DNA from: Diphasiastrum complanatum
Taxonomy: Eukaryota; Streptophyta; Lycopodiopsida; Lycopodiales; Lycopodiaceae
DNA length: 64,000 nucleotides
Assembly: GCA_029204225.1 (NCBI GenBank)
Contig: CM055101.1
Span: 36,199,648 to 36,263,647 of the forward strand
Direction of reading: 5' to 3'
Shown: in pieces, positions 20,710 to 31,204 of the stretch
Layout: every line of letters starts with the position of its first letter
Position numbering within the stretch: position 1 is the first letter of the stretch
Notes under the pieces: generated by a model
The model's input: the letters and a program-made list of their open reading frames with translations, nothing else
Told to the model about the DNA's origin: nothing
Database searches by the model: none
Position numbers and translations under genes: made by a program

Positions 20710-23700
20710 TGGGCCAATGACGGAGGCTGCCACTGGTGGTTGCCTTTGGTGGCAGCCTCCAAAAATGTGGGGGCAGGCCACGTCGGAGGTAGAGTGCTAC
20801 CTCCAACCTACATGTCATCATCTCATTGGACATGTTCGTGCCAGCTGGCAGAGGCTGCCTCCAGAGGCTGGCCTACCTCCGGAGGTTGACCTTTTTCACC
20901 TCCGGAGGCAGAGCTAACCTCATGAGGTAGGAGGGAATATTCTTAGAATATTGCCTCCTACCTCCATGTGGCCCTGCCTTCTCTCTCTCTCTCTCTCTCA
21001 AACCATGCAAAAATACAACAAGCCATATTGAACCACCACAACTCGTAGCAAGTGGCATCAACATCGGATTCAAACATAATCTCTACAAAGATAAGACATA
21101 TATGGTAAAATGTACGAATAATATTCAATGTTGGGCCTCAAGGCACCAAAATGGTCAAGTACAGTGAAATGATCAAACAGGAAAATCATTGAGACAATGA
21201 CTCTTCCTCCGATTGGTAGTCAGGGTCATCTGAAGTCGTGCTACTATAAAACAATGCCTCTCTCTCTCACACAACGAGGGTGATGTTGATGGCTAGTCTG
21301 TCTCTCACCTCTCCCTACGTCGCGTTCAGTCCCCCCCCTCCTATTGCTACCTCTAGGCCGTCCTGTAGCCCCCGATGTTCCTGTGTAGGCCCTATGAATT
21401 GAGAGGGTGCCTGATGTGCAATTGCTTGTGATGCCCCGCTCCTCTCTACATACAATGAACCCAACCCCCCATTTCAAGACCTCTAGGTCGCCTCCTAGGC
21501 CCTAGGCCTATCTGAAGGAGGAAGTGGCTCCATCTGTGTCTTCGCGTCGGGGTCCACTAGCAATTGCTCTATATCATCCCACCCCTCGTGTCATATCATA
21601 ATCTTGAAGCTACAATGGAATATGGAGGAGGGCGCAGCTCCTCTTTCTATATTATTTGCCTATCTCTAACTTAGGCAAAAGCTTAAAGCTAAAGCATAAA
21701 GCTTATTCCTAAATCTAGCTCCTATAGTTGATAAATGACCAAGTTAATTACTAAATTAAAAGTGTAATTCCTTTGATAGTCTTCTAGCGCCCTACTACAT
21801 GCATAGAATCATAACTAACCTAATAAAAACTAGAATCGAAGGCCAGCCCCGTACGATGATAGCCAAATTTCAAAAGATGATCCAATTTTTGCAATGCGAA
21901 TGAGACGTGAACCTATTCATCATTAGGCTAAAATCTATCAAAATATAATTGTGTTTCAAGAGTCTCAACAGATCATGACATTGCAAAAATCTGATCCAAT
22001 CCTTATCTTCAATCACCAACTCAAGCTAATTAACTTACATAGAAATACCCAAGAAAAAATCGTTGACGAATCCCTACTTTAAACCATAGTTGCAGCGAAT
22101 CTCGATTCGCTGGGTCTGCGATTCGCGGGATTCGCGACCCAGAATCGCAAAAAAAAAAAAAAAAAAATTTTCTTTTTTTTTGGAAAAATAGCTTATTGCT
22201 GAAATTTTTTTTAGGGGATCAATGGTCAAACCAGCGTTTTGCCTCTCAGAAGTGCAGTAGATGAGGCACAAACAGATCTTATTTTCAGTAGCTATCCGGT
22301 TGTCATTTGCTCTGGTTTTCAGTAAATGTTAATGCTACAGTTTGGACTATCAACTGTATGGATGATGATCACTTTTGCAATTGGTTCACTGGAGATGTGA
22401 GTGCAATGTACATACAGTTGGGGGCATAAATATTGGGCCCTTCTCGGTGCGCATTTGGATCCCATTTTTATCTACAGGGGGGCGGTGGCATTTTTATCTA
22501 CAGTATCTATATAGCAAGAAGCTCTAGGGGGTTTGGGGGGACGGGGGGTTCGGGGGGCGGTAGCCCCTCGAGAAACGGGGTCTTCGGGGGGCAATAGCCC
22601 CCCGGTAGGGGGTTTGGGGGGCAACGCCCCCCAGCGGCAGGGTTCGGGGGCTGCCGGTAGACCCCGGCCCCGACGGTAAGGCCTCTTCATGATTTGGCCT
22701 TCCAACTGCCCGAGTGAAAACACACACCTGAAACAGTCGGCAAACTACACAATCATAATCCCCTTTGATCAGAGCTTTCATCTGATACCCATATTGCCTA
22801 AAAAAATTTCAAAAAAAAAAATCGATTCTACACGATTCTGGGAAAATCTTGAATCGCGAATCGGAATCGCGATTCAGATCGCGATTCGGAATCGCGATTC
22901 GGGAATCGCGCTGCAACTATGCTTGAAACATAGTTGCCAAAAGGCCTCCTCATAACACGGTCATGACAATGTGATGAGCACAGACCCTAAACCCTAAATT
23001 AGTGAAACATTGAATCAATTCGTCAGGACTCAGTGAATCAACAATACCTATATATTATCACGGATTTGTACGCTCTTGCATTAAATAAAAAAATTTGCAA
23101 TCCCCCATCCCAAGAGCTATTTTTTGACACCATATTGCTATGACAGATATGTAAGATGTTATTGTAAGATTGGTTACTTAGATATTGGTATCAGATTTGT
23201 TGTATTACTGTTTAGATAGATCTATGTAGATGCAACACATCCAATTTAAATTGAAATATCAAGTTATTGAGCTAATATTGGGCAAATTGAAGACAAAGAT
23301 TGTGAAGATGGTTAGAGTGCTTAGTGTTTCAACTTGTAGGGCTTTTCAAGGATTGTTTAAACATATTTTAGAATATTTTTGAAGGAAACAACAAAATTAA
23401 AGAAGAAAATTTAACATGAAAGAATTTTGCACTTGGTTTAGTAGTACGGATCGAGTAGTTTGAAATGCCTGAGTTGTCAGAGAGTAGGCTTGGCAGGAAC
23501 CATGATTTTGCATAAGAGGCTATTATGATGCCATAGTTTCATTGAAACACGTTTCATTCATTGGAACTTTGTTTCGAATGGGTCCGTTTCAAACAAACCA
23601 TACACAACGGATTTTTATTGAATGAAACCAAAAAAGAAAAAATCTCATGTTTTTTTGGGTTTTAAACAAATGTACAGCTCTGTTTAGTGATGCTTTTTTT

Positions 23701-26700
23701 TGTGAACCTTGGGGGAGATTATTTAGAATTTAGTGTAGTGTCAAAACTTAGATTACTGTGTTTTTGCAATTAGAAATAATACCCCCGTTGGAGGATGCAG
23801 GCCACGCATATGGCGGCTGCTTCCATAAAGGCACCAAAAGAGTGCATTTGTCCCATAATTAAATGGAGACTGAAACATCACCCACATATAAGCTCATAGT
23901 AGACATTATACTCTAGTCCCTTGGTACCAGCCCTTTTGGAGTCAAGTGGGTGGCTAGGCGGTGGGGATGAGATCCCACGCGTGGCCCGCAGGTGCACACA
24001 ATGCGCGACGTCGTCTACTAGATCGGATTGTTGCCGCTTTCCGCTGTCGACAAACTCTGAGAATTGTCAGAATTCGATTTACAAATTCTAGATAGGAGTT
24101 ATCTAGTCATACTAGCACTCACACACACCAAGATCAACATAAGAGATGAAGAGAGCTTAGATTATGGAAGAGTGAGCCAAGCTCTATACAAAATGGAATG
24201 AATGTGGTTGGGCGCCAGCCTCTCTTATATAGATTCTCTAATCTAGCTAAAAGCAAAAGCAAAAGCTAAGGCAAAATACTAATCGCTATTATTACTACCT
24301 ATATGTATTTCTAAGTACTAAAATCAAGTCCTATTCTAGTAGTAGTGCACCCACCTATATGCATGACAAATAAAAAATGATTGACTATAAATAGAAATGG
24401 CTCCTATAACAACACGTAGGCATGAACAAACTAACATATAGGGGTACAAAATAAACATTAATCTCTAACACTCCCCCTTAATGTATATTTTGTTATCTAT
24501 TACTCCTAGAAGTTTTCTAAACTTCTGAAACTTTTCTTTGCCAAGTTCTTCGGTAAAGATATCGGCAACTTGCTCTTCTATAGGCTCCCCGTCCCCTGAA
24601 AGTAGATGGATCCTTGGTTTCCAACATTGTAGCCATGTAAGCAAAGTGTACATCCCCATCCTCATGATGATCCTCCTGTTCATCCTGATCTTCATGTCGC
24701 TTTTCAAGCCTAGCTGATCTCCTAGTCCCTTGTGTACTGGACTCTCCCTGTTCCAAAATGACACTATCCTCGATATTCTCATAGTACCAACTAGGCAATC
24801 TTCTAGTATTTGATGTAAGATGCTTCATGCCTAGTGAAGTAGGAGGTGAATAAGTATCCCATATACTTGATCTCTCCTTTCTCTTTCCTTGCTCAACCAA
24901 GGTCACTATAGGTACTTGAATTGGTGTGGGTGATACATGTGTCGATTCAGGCTCCTGTAATGACTTGTCACACAAGATAGAAACTTTGTATCTTATGAGT
25001 TCCATTCTCATCAAAGATGACTCTCTTACCCTATGGTGTGAGTGCTAGTATGACTAGTTAACTATGATACCACTTGGCTCTGATACCATCTTAGAATTTG
25101 ATCTCCAAATTCTAGATTGAAGTTATCTAGTCATACTAGCACTCACACACACCAAGATCGACATAAGAGATGAAGAGAGCTTAGATTATGGAAGTGTGAG
25201 CAAAGCTCTATACAAAATGGAATGCATGTGGTTGGGCGCCAACCTCTCTTATATAGATTCTCTAGTCTAGCTAAAAGCAAAAGCAAAAGCTAAGGCAAAA
25301 AACTAATTGCTATTATTACTATCGATTTTGGATAAAGACCCAAGATGTATTTCTAAGTACTAAAATCAAGTAGTTGTGCGCCCGACTTTATGCATGACAA
25401 ATAAAAAACGACTTATTATAAATAAAAATGGCCCTTGTAATAGCACACAGGCATGGCCAAACTAACATTTAGGGGTACAAAATAAACATTAATCTTCCCC
25501 CCTCTTCAATCCCCCCCTTACACACACACACAGAGTGCACACACACACAAAAGACCTAAAATTGTTTCATCGATTTTTTCTTGGGGATTGTCGATCCTTT
25601 CTCGCTTCAAACCATGAATGTATGTACTATATAGTATGGATCATGACAATAGTATTAGGTGGGGCTTCGGAGTCCCTCAACGCTCGAGTAAGAATTCAAG
25701 ATTCATCGTTACATGATCCCATAAAACATTGTAACAAATTACAATCTAGATCATGTGTAATAGCATTGTTTGGAGGTGATTGCAAATGCTATTGGGATGA
25801 ATCTAAGATGCAAACAATCAAGGACATCGAACACTTTCAAATTTGGAAAATAGTGGACAACAATAGAACAACAATCCTCAAGAGAGAGGAAGCTAAAATT
25901 GAGAGAGAAAACTTAAATCTTGTATTGCACAAATGAATCTCTCACAATTTTGATTATAGTAGCATACATGAGGCTACCATTTAGTTGCCTATACAAGGAC
26001 TTGTGAACTTTTTTTTCTTCATTTGTATCTAGTGTGGACATCCTAATCTCTGCTGGAGTTTCAGCAGGTTTGCAGTCCATAAGATTGAATTTCTCAAGCA
26101 TGTTGTATATGTATTTGCTTTGTGTGAAAAAGAGTGAGTGTGGGAGTCTCCACGTCTCTAAACCAAGATAGTAATGGACTTGTCCCAAGTCCTTCATTTC
26201 AAATTCTTGAGATAAAGTCTTTTCACCTTTGACAATTTGCTTAGGATTACTTCATGTGATTATCATATCATCAATATAGAGTGTTAATAAGAGGATTTCA
26301 CCTTCTTTATTCAAGATCCTTGTTGGCTAGATTCGGCTTTATCGATTATCTCTCTTTCAATTGTGGTCAAGTACCATCGAGGGAGTTTCTTGGGTTGAGG
26401 AGGAGGACTAGGCTGAGGATTACCCGTTGCAGGTTGCTGGAAATCGCCAATATGAGGGCTGTTTTGATGTCGGATCGTCTTGAGCAACACCTTCCTCTTC
26501 TTTTAGATCAAGGGGAAGAAAATCCAGGTTGCTGTCCATTTGGCTGTCCACAGGTTTCAGATTTGCACTAGCTACACCAGCCATCTTATTTTCATTGAAA
26601 TAGACATCTCGACTTATTTGTATCTTCTTGGTTGAAGGATTATAGATTTTGTATCCTTCCTCATGCAAAGGATACCCAATAAACTCGCATTTCTCCGTCC

Positions 26701-29700
26701 TTGAACCAACAATCTACTTCTTTTTCATAACACAAATAGAACAATTAAAATTGTTAGAAGCATTAGAACCTGTTTCTTTTTATTCTTTGGATTTTTCTTG
26801 TTGTTGTATGCAACAAGAGCTTGAGATTGTGCATCAACCTTGCTGTCCCAAAACTTTGGGATCTTAATTCTTCTTGAAAAAGAATTCTAGCCACATCAGC
26901 GTAGCTTGGTGGTTTCTCGCTAACATTTAATGTGGTGACAAGATGCTGGAATTTTGGAGGAAGCCCATTGAGGGTGACACTAAGCATGTCTAGGTCATCT
27001 ACATCCTTCCCTACGTCCTTCAATTGATTTACCACATTTTTGATTCTCATCAAGTATGGTGTCATGGGCTCCCTCACTCATCTTCAAGGTATGAAACTTT
27101 TGCTTGAGGGAGAGGATCCTAGTGGTGGAAGATATCTCAAACATTTGTTGGAATTTCTCCCAAGCCTCCCTAGGTGATTTGACATCAGTGACACGTGGAA
27201 TAAGGCTATCCTTAGTAACATATTGATTATGGCTAGTTATCTACTAGCCCTTTTATCAAAAACCTTTTTCCTCTTGAAAGTTGCATCCTCCTCATGAGAT
27301 GTATCATTTTCAGTAGGAGGAGATTCTTCTTCTCCAATTGTCAAATCCCATAGATCTCACATAACCAAAATATTCTTGATTTTAAATTTCCAAACCATGT
27401 AATTTTTACCATCTACTTTGGAACTTTCACCAAGGTAAATAAATTCTCCCTTTTCAGCCATGAAGTATATGTAAAGATCTTGCTAGAAACCACACAAAAA
27501 AGATTAGAAAAGACCTTGTAGGCAAAATCTGATCAAAAAACCAGATTTGCCCTTGCTCTTTTTGCTCCCTCTAGAGAGAGAAAATCTCCATAACTTGCTA
27601 AAATATCAGTTTCAGCATACAAATTATAGATCAAACTTTGCCCCTTTGAGTAGCTAAGAGCCCTACATAATACTTTTGATAGAAATCTGCACCAAAAATG
27701 TGATATGAACAAAGATACCTTTCAAGGATGCTGAATACTCTCAAATCTGGAAAATAGTCGACAACCATAGAACAACAATCCTCTAAAAGGAGGAATCTAA
27801 AATTAAGAGAGAAAACTCAAAGCTTGTATTGCACAAATGAATCCCTCACAATTCTCCTAATGTGGAGAGATACAAATGGATGAGACATGGTAGATGTAAA
27901 GGCTCAAGAATGGAGAGCCAAACTGAGCTTGTTGATTGAGAACTAGGAGTAATATCAATATTACTTGTTAGAGTCCAATGACAAAAGTTGACATTAGAAG
28001 TAAATAGCGAAAGTGGAACTCTGAAATATGTACCTTAATGAGAACTACTGATATGGTGATAAACAGTATCTACAGGGGGGCGGTGGCATTTTTATCTACA
28101 ATGTCTATATAGCAAGAAGCTCTAGGGGGTTCGGGGGACAGTAGCCCCCCGGGAAACGTGGGGTTCGGGGGGTGGAAGCCCCCCGAGAAACGTGGGGGTT
28201 CGGGGGGCGGTAGCCCCCTGGTGGGGGGTTTGGGGGGGAACGCCCCCCAACGGCGGGGTCCGGGGGCTGCCGGTAAACCCCGGCCCCGATGGTAAGGCCT
28301 CTTCATGATTTGGCCTTCCAACTCCCCGAGTGAAAACACACTTTTTGGTGTTTCGCACCCGAAACAGTCGGCAAACTACACAATCATAATCCCCTGGATC
28401 AGAGCTTTCATCTGATACCCATATTGCCTAAAAAAATTTCAAAAAAAAAAAAAAAATCGATTCTACACGATTCTGGGAAAATCCCGAATCGCGAATCGGA
28501 ATCGTGATTCTGATCGCGATTCTGAATCGCGATTCGGGAATCGCGCCGCAACTAGCACTAAAAAAACTTAATAATTGTAGAAGGATTGAAAAAACTAGGA
28601 CAAACTCAATTGGCGAAGCAAAAATCTAGAAAGTTGTGACTAACAAACAAATCAAAAGAACTTGTTTTCTCATTAAATGTTTGTCGTAGCTTTTACAAAT
28701 ATGTCTAAGAAGCAGAAGAAAGCTTAATTTGCATGGGTCTTAAACGCATGCTCTTGTAGTCCCAAAGATACTCGACAATTTGAGCTTGTATCCAACGATG
28801 AGCTACACAAGATAAACAAACTTTGTTTGACATACTTTTTGCCTGTTGGTTAACAGAATCATCTGATTAACATCTATAATACACACTAACAAGAAGAGAC
28901 ATATTTTTCAGTTCAATAACAAAATTTGGACTTGAACTCTTCGCTTTGTATTATGTTAAACTTGAATCCATGATAGAGCAGCTAAAAGAATGGCGTTTCT
29001 TGCCCGTTGCTAACTTCACAAACTCCTCCAATAGCTTGTTTGCTAAATACATACCTGCTAGCAACAGATTTGAAAGCGATGAGGTTGAGGAGGAGCGATT
29101 GAATAAAGGTTTTCATAACATCCGCAGCCCTTGAAGATCAGGCTATCTAATTTTGAAGCTTTAAATATTTACATTACGATGAATTCAAATTAAAGTTTCT
29201 AATTCCAAATGTTTTAGTTCCACGAGAGTTATTTGTGGTACCAAAACATTTGGAATATTTGTGTTCTTGTGTGTTTATTATCTCTTATGAAAGAAGATAC
29301 TTGCTGTTTTAGTTATAATAAGGAAATTTTTACAAATAACTTTGCCACTACTTTAGAGCAAAATAACTTGTGCACTCAAAAGTAAAATTTTCTGGCAGCA
29401 TTTCCTGCACAATATATCCTCATGAAATTGTTTTTCCAAATTATTGTATCAAGCCGTTCTCAAAAGTTAAGCAAAAAGGACATTAAAATGAGGCCGCTTC
29501 TTACAACTCTAGTGTTAACACCTTTGCAGGTGAATGACGAATGTCCTAAATGCAAGCATCCACATCTTGAGTATTATACGAGGCAGGTATGTCTTTCTCA
29601 TTTCTGACATATTCTGTCTCAAATTTGATGCTTGTGCTAAAAGCTGAAGGTCTTGTCATGCCAGTTTGTGTTTTACAGCCTCTTTCTTTTGTTGCATCAT

Positions 29701-29833
29701 GTTTGATTGAGATAAATTGTATGACTGGTTCTCTTGGTTGATGGTGTAATTGCAGTTGCGGTCTGCAGATGAAGGCCAGACTGTATTTTATGAATGCCCG
29801 AACTGCCACTACAAATTTTCTCAAAACATGTAG
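14848..29833 (+). CDS. NRPA12: RNA polymerase I subunit RPA12-like protein, five coding exons over 15 kb
   Basis: RPA12 (A12.2 in yeast) is the small zinc-ribbon subunit of RNA polymerase I that supports RNA cleavage and termination during rRNA synthesis in the nucleolus. Five exons join with GT-AG borders: 14848-14965, 15197-15237, 18711-18806, 29530-29586 and 29756-29833. The CDS is 390 bp, 129 residues, with no stop. The N-terminal ribbon uses C12/C15/C29/C32 (FCELCG...CSFC). The C-terminal TFIIS-like ribbon uses C90/C93/C118/C121 with the hairpin RSADEG at 106-111, as in A12.2 and TFIIS, where the acidic residues assist cleavage. Length and two-ribbon layout fit the family. The ATG is chosen because an in-frame extension upstream crosses an apparent acceptor at 14836. 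Intron 3 is 10.7 kb and full of transposons, most antisense to the gene. The gene looks functional. Confidence 0.9.
15590..17285 (+). mobile_element. Degenerate Copia RT/RNase H fragment in RPA12-like intron 2, split by a TIR element
   Basis: In broken frames the plus strand reads GFIER, LVTKGYSQI, VDYRETFSP, VHKMDVQIAFSNGNFKEEIYLE, EGFVQKENFCKLLKALHGLK and SPRACS, the Copia RT order. After 16981 it resumes with KFKMQDCKPIKSPMDPGCKLSKDV and IPLQSLLGCLMYAMVG, the region between RT and RNase H. Element A (16143-16981) sits between the two pieces. Many stops and frameshifts mark it as old. It is one of the few sense-oriented insertions in this gene. Confidence 0.7.
16143..16981. mobile_element. 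TIR element A: non-autonomous DNA transposon, 8-bp target duplication, GA-repeat core
   Basis: The left end reads CATAGTTGCAGCG; the right end, reverse-complemented, reads CATAGTTGTAC. The flanks TTCGAGAC (16135-16142) and TCCGAGAC (16982-16989) match at 7 of 8 positions, suggesting an 8-bp target duplication as in hAT-type elements. The 839-bp body has two long (GA)n tracts (about 16513-16564 and 16676-16721). Its right half (CGGCAAACTACACAGTCAT..., CATCTGATACCCATATTGCC) is shared with elements B and C. No transposase is encoded. Confidence 0.7.
17290..18700. other. RPA12-like intron 2 remainder, no gene recognised
   Basis: Short ORFs only. I see no transposon protein motif in this stretch. 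Confidence 0.4.
19270..19509 (-). repeat. Possible solo LTR in RPA12-like intron 3
   Basis: The stretch begins with CCCCTCCTAGTCATGCTGCATGCA and ends with GGTCTCATAACACTTCCC. This resembles the edges of the chromovirus LTR (CCCTCCTAGCC..., GAGCTCGTAACACTCCC), but the middle is different. It is a weak match by eye. Confidence 0.25.
19477..20190 (-). mobile_element. Copia gag-protease remnant, antisense in RPA12-like intron 3
   Basis: In shifted minus-strand frames the segment gives AGPKEAWDILKDFYQ (UBN2-type gag), then a zinc-knuckle scrap CNKLSHYAKECW, then the protease start ECWFIDSSAATHM followed by VKLGD...IKGVGKC. The catalytic triad DSGA reads DSSA. Integrase and RT are absent. Confidence 0.65.
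20340..21070. repeat. (TC)n microsatellites alternating with CCATA(C/T)TGAACCA blocks
   Basis: Three (TC)n tracts (about 20490-20531, 20656-20706 and 20980-20999) are each flanked by related words such as CCATACTGAACCAC, AACCATAGCAACTCA and CCATATTGAACCACC. These are the reverse complement of GTATGGTTCAGCATGG-type words in TIR element A, so this may be a rearranged relative of that element in the opposite orientation. Clear inverted ends were not found. Confidence 0.45.
20712..20990. repeat. Cluster of strong hairpins (GGAGG/CCTCC foldback)
   Basis: Successive inverted repeats: GGAGGCTGCCAC pairs with GTGGCAGCCTCC (loop 15 nt); GGAGGTAG pairs with CTACCTCC (loop 4 nt); GAGGTAGGAGG-GAATATTC pairs with its complement around a TTA loop with one mismatch. 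The cluster lies inside the TC-repeat region and could be a small foldback insertion. Confidence 0.65.
21080..22076. other. RPA12-like intron 3 stretch, no gene recognised
   Basis: Short ORFs only. None shows a recognisable transposon or host motif. Confidence 0.4.
22085..22921. mobile_element. TIR element B: non-autonomous DNA transposon with G-rich hairpin core
   Basis: Ends are CATAGTTGCAGCG and its inverted copy CGCTGCAACTATG. The flanks CTTTAAAC (22077-22084) and CTTGAAAC (22922-22929) match at 7 of 8 positions, an apparent 8-bp target duplication. Both termini carry iterated AATCGCGATTC-type palindromes. The core (about 22524-22680) is a run of G-rich hairpins. The right half is shared with elements A and C. 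Length is 837 bp and no transposase is encoded. Confidence 0.75.
22524..22680. repeat. G-rich hairpin array, potential G-quadruplex
   Basis: Repeated units of four to six Gs, a short spacer and four to six Cs (for example GGGGGGCAATAGCCCCCC and GGGGGGCAACGCCCCCC) are separated by GTTCGG or GTTTGG words. The same array occurs at 28132-28290 in element C. Long proline-rich ORFs on the minus strand are by-products of this composition. Confidence 0.75.
22930..24060. other. RPA12-like intron 3 stretch, no gene recognised
   Basis: AT-rich sequence with only short ORFs. I see no protein motif or clear repeat boundary. Confidence 0.4.
24070..25495 (-). mobile_element. Internally deleted Copia with two LTRs, primer site and polypurine tract
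   Basis: Two direct repeats of about 400 bp (left about 24070-24472, right 25089-25495) share CTAGTCATACTAGCACTCACACACACCAAG-type sequence. On the minus strand the right LTR is followed by a perfect TGGTATCAGAGC (25077-25088). The left LTR (TGTTAGAGATTAATG) is preceded by AAGGGGGAG. The internal part is only about 600 bp. It encodes part of the integrase-RT linker (RRSARLEK..., MATMLETKDPSTF) joined to the Copia C-terminus (EQVADIFTEELGKEKFQKFRKLLGV) in another frame. It retains the signals needed for reverse transcription but no complete enzyme. Confidence 0.75.
25515..25912. other. CA-rich microsatellite and unassigned sequence
   Basis: A short (CA)n tract lies near 25520-25550. The 133-residue plus-strand ORF over this stretch has no recognisable motif and overlaps a direct repeat of the neighbouring Copia fragment, so I do not call it a gene. 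Confidence 0.4.
25820..27856 (-). mobile_element. Deleted Copia: gag fused to integrase end and RT, antisense in RPA12-like intron 3
   Basis: On the minus strand gag starts at 27461 (MAEKGEFIYLGESSKVDGKNYMVWKFKIK) and runs through a UBN2 domain (VTDVKSPREAWEKFQQMF, MTPYLMRIKNVVNQLKD) to 26763. It then jumps to the integrase C-terminus (EGYKIYNPSTKKIQISRDVYF, 26668-26420) and the RT end (TLYIDDMIIT, EMKDLGQVHYYLGLETW, 26300-25913). Protease, integrase core and most of RT are missing. Direct repeats of about 130 bp at 25820-25945 and 27722-27856 are probably LTR remnants. Confidence 0.7.
28062..28554. mobile_element. TIR element C: left-truncated relative of element B
   Basis: From TATCTACAGGGGGGCGG onward the sequence matches element B, including the G-rich hairpin core, the GGCAAACTACACAATCAT block and the iterated AATCGCGATTC terminus ending GCGCCGCAACTA. 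The left half of B is missing and no target duplication was found. It lies in RPA12-like intron 3 in the same orientation as B. Confidence 0.7.
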
Positions 29834-30119
29834 CTGTGCTGCGGCAATAGTCCTTTACTTAGATTTCTGATCTGTACAGATCTTTCATAGTATTTTTTGA
29901 CATCTTGATTAATTTTCACATAACTGACAAGTTTTTTCCTTAACAATCTGTTTTTCATCCATTTGATGACCAGCTGGTTTGTGCTAATCCTTTCCATCAT
30001 TAGTGGTGCATTTTGCCTACCAGCTATACTTTCCAGTTAGGTTTCGAGCAAGCTGAAGCGATGAATTGTAAATTTTTCTTAATTCGACTTCTACATCTGT
30101 TGCGTACATTATCAACAAA

Positions 30120-30125
30120 AATAAA
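30120..30125 (+). promoter_or_regulatory. Candidate polyadenylation signal AATAAA for the RPA12-like gene
   Basis: AATAAA lies 287 nt after the RPA12-like stop codon. Plant signals are loose, so this is only a plausible 3' end. Confidence 0.3.
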
Positions 30126-30256
30126 TGTAGTGCTTCTCTCCCCGAAGAGTGTGTTACGGTTGATTCACCTGCTCTTTCTAATGTTGATCAGTCCACTCGT
30201 CAATGATCATGCATATCTTTATGCATGGGCTGTCTAGTAGACCCTCATATGTATGC

Positions 30257-30257
<1 letters not shown>

Positions 30258-30349
<92 letters not shown>
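30258..30349. repeat. Compound (TC)n(AC)n microsatellite
   Basis: About 22 TC units run directly into about 22 AC units. Confidence 0.9.
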
Positions 30350-30354
<5 letters not shown>

Positions 30355-30787
30355 ATACCATACATGTTCACAATAGAGTTGTTCCAAACATTTCATGATT
30401 CCTTCAACGATATCGTCAAATGCACATAACTCATACAAAAAATCGTCACAAACGAGTACTTGATACAACTTGAAAACATCCTTGTTGAGACAATATATAT
30501 CGATCCTATGTTTAAGACTCGACATAACAAAGGAGACGTGCAATCTTCAACCATAAGCACAAAGTCTTAAACCATCAACTTGATGATGAACCTGGTGGAA
30601 AACCGACTCGCTCATACAAGTTACCCAAGACAAGATCCCTATTGTTAGACAATAGTCGTACACATGAGAGAGAACACAAACAACAATGATGATGACATGT
30701 ACTCCAACTATGTCCTTTTGCAAATGATCTAGAATGTATTACATACTTATAGACTTTGATCTATGCCTAAAAGCAGAGCTCATGTAA

Positions 30788-30892
30788 GTTTCGTTTCGTA
30801 TAGTTTTGTTTCGTCTCGTTATAGAGTCTGATTGATCTTTTCGTGAATTCTTCTCTTTCGTCTAGTTTCGTTTCGTTTCGTTTCGTTGCAGA
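30788..30892. repeat. (TTTCG)n pentanucleotide repeat
   Basis: Two clusters of GTTTC/TTTCG units, the second with four uninterrupted copies. Confidence 0.75.
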
Positions 30893-31204
30893 GCTTGACT
30901 GGATCGCGAATTCTTCTCGAGCAGAAATTATTCGTGATTAGAATAGTTTCACGAATCGTTCGAGAGACTCCTATCAGTTTGTTACCAAAATTTTACTGGA
31001 ATTTTGAATTTGCACAATTTGCACACATTTAGATTTTCATCAAGATCAACGATCAATAAACGTGCAGGAAGAATCTTGAAATAGAAATTAGTCATTCACC
31101 AAAGAGACAACTGTGGACTTAATTTTCAACAAACCTTGTGCTCGAGGAGGAGGATGAATGCAACTCATCGTTAATGACATCTATAACACCAACATCTAAT
31201 TTTT

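Noticed and set aside
20615-20917. Plus-strand ORFs starting in Leu-Ser repeats
   Set aside because: The open frame comes from the (TC)n tract and the hairpin cluster; no domain is present.
22472-22781. Proline-rich minus-strand ORFs
   Set aside because: They are produced by the G-rich hairpin array; the same frames appear in element C, and the repeats explain the open reading frames.
25535-25936. 133-residue plus-strand ORF
   Set aside because: No motif is visible and its end overlaps the direct repeat of a minus-strand Copia fragment.
28070-28358. Proline-rich minus-strand ORFs
   Set aside because: Same reason as at 22.5 kb: low-complexity repeat, not a conserved protein.
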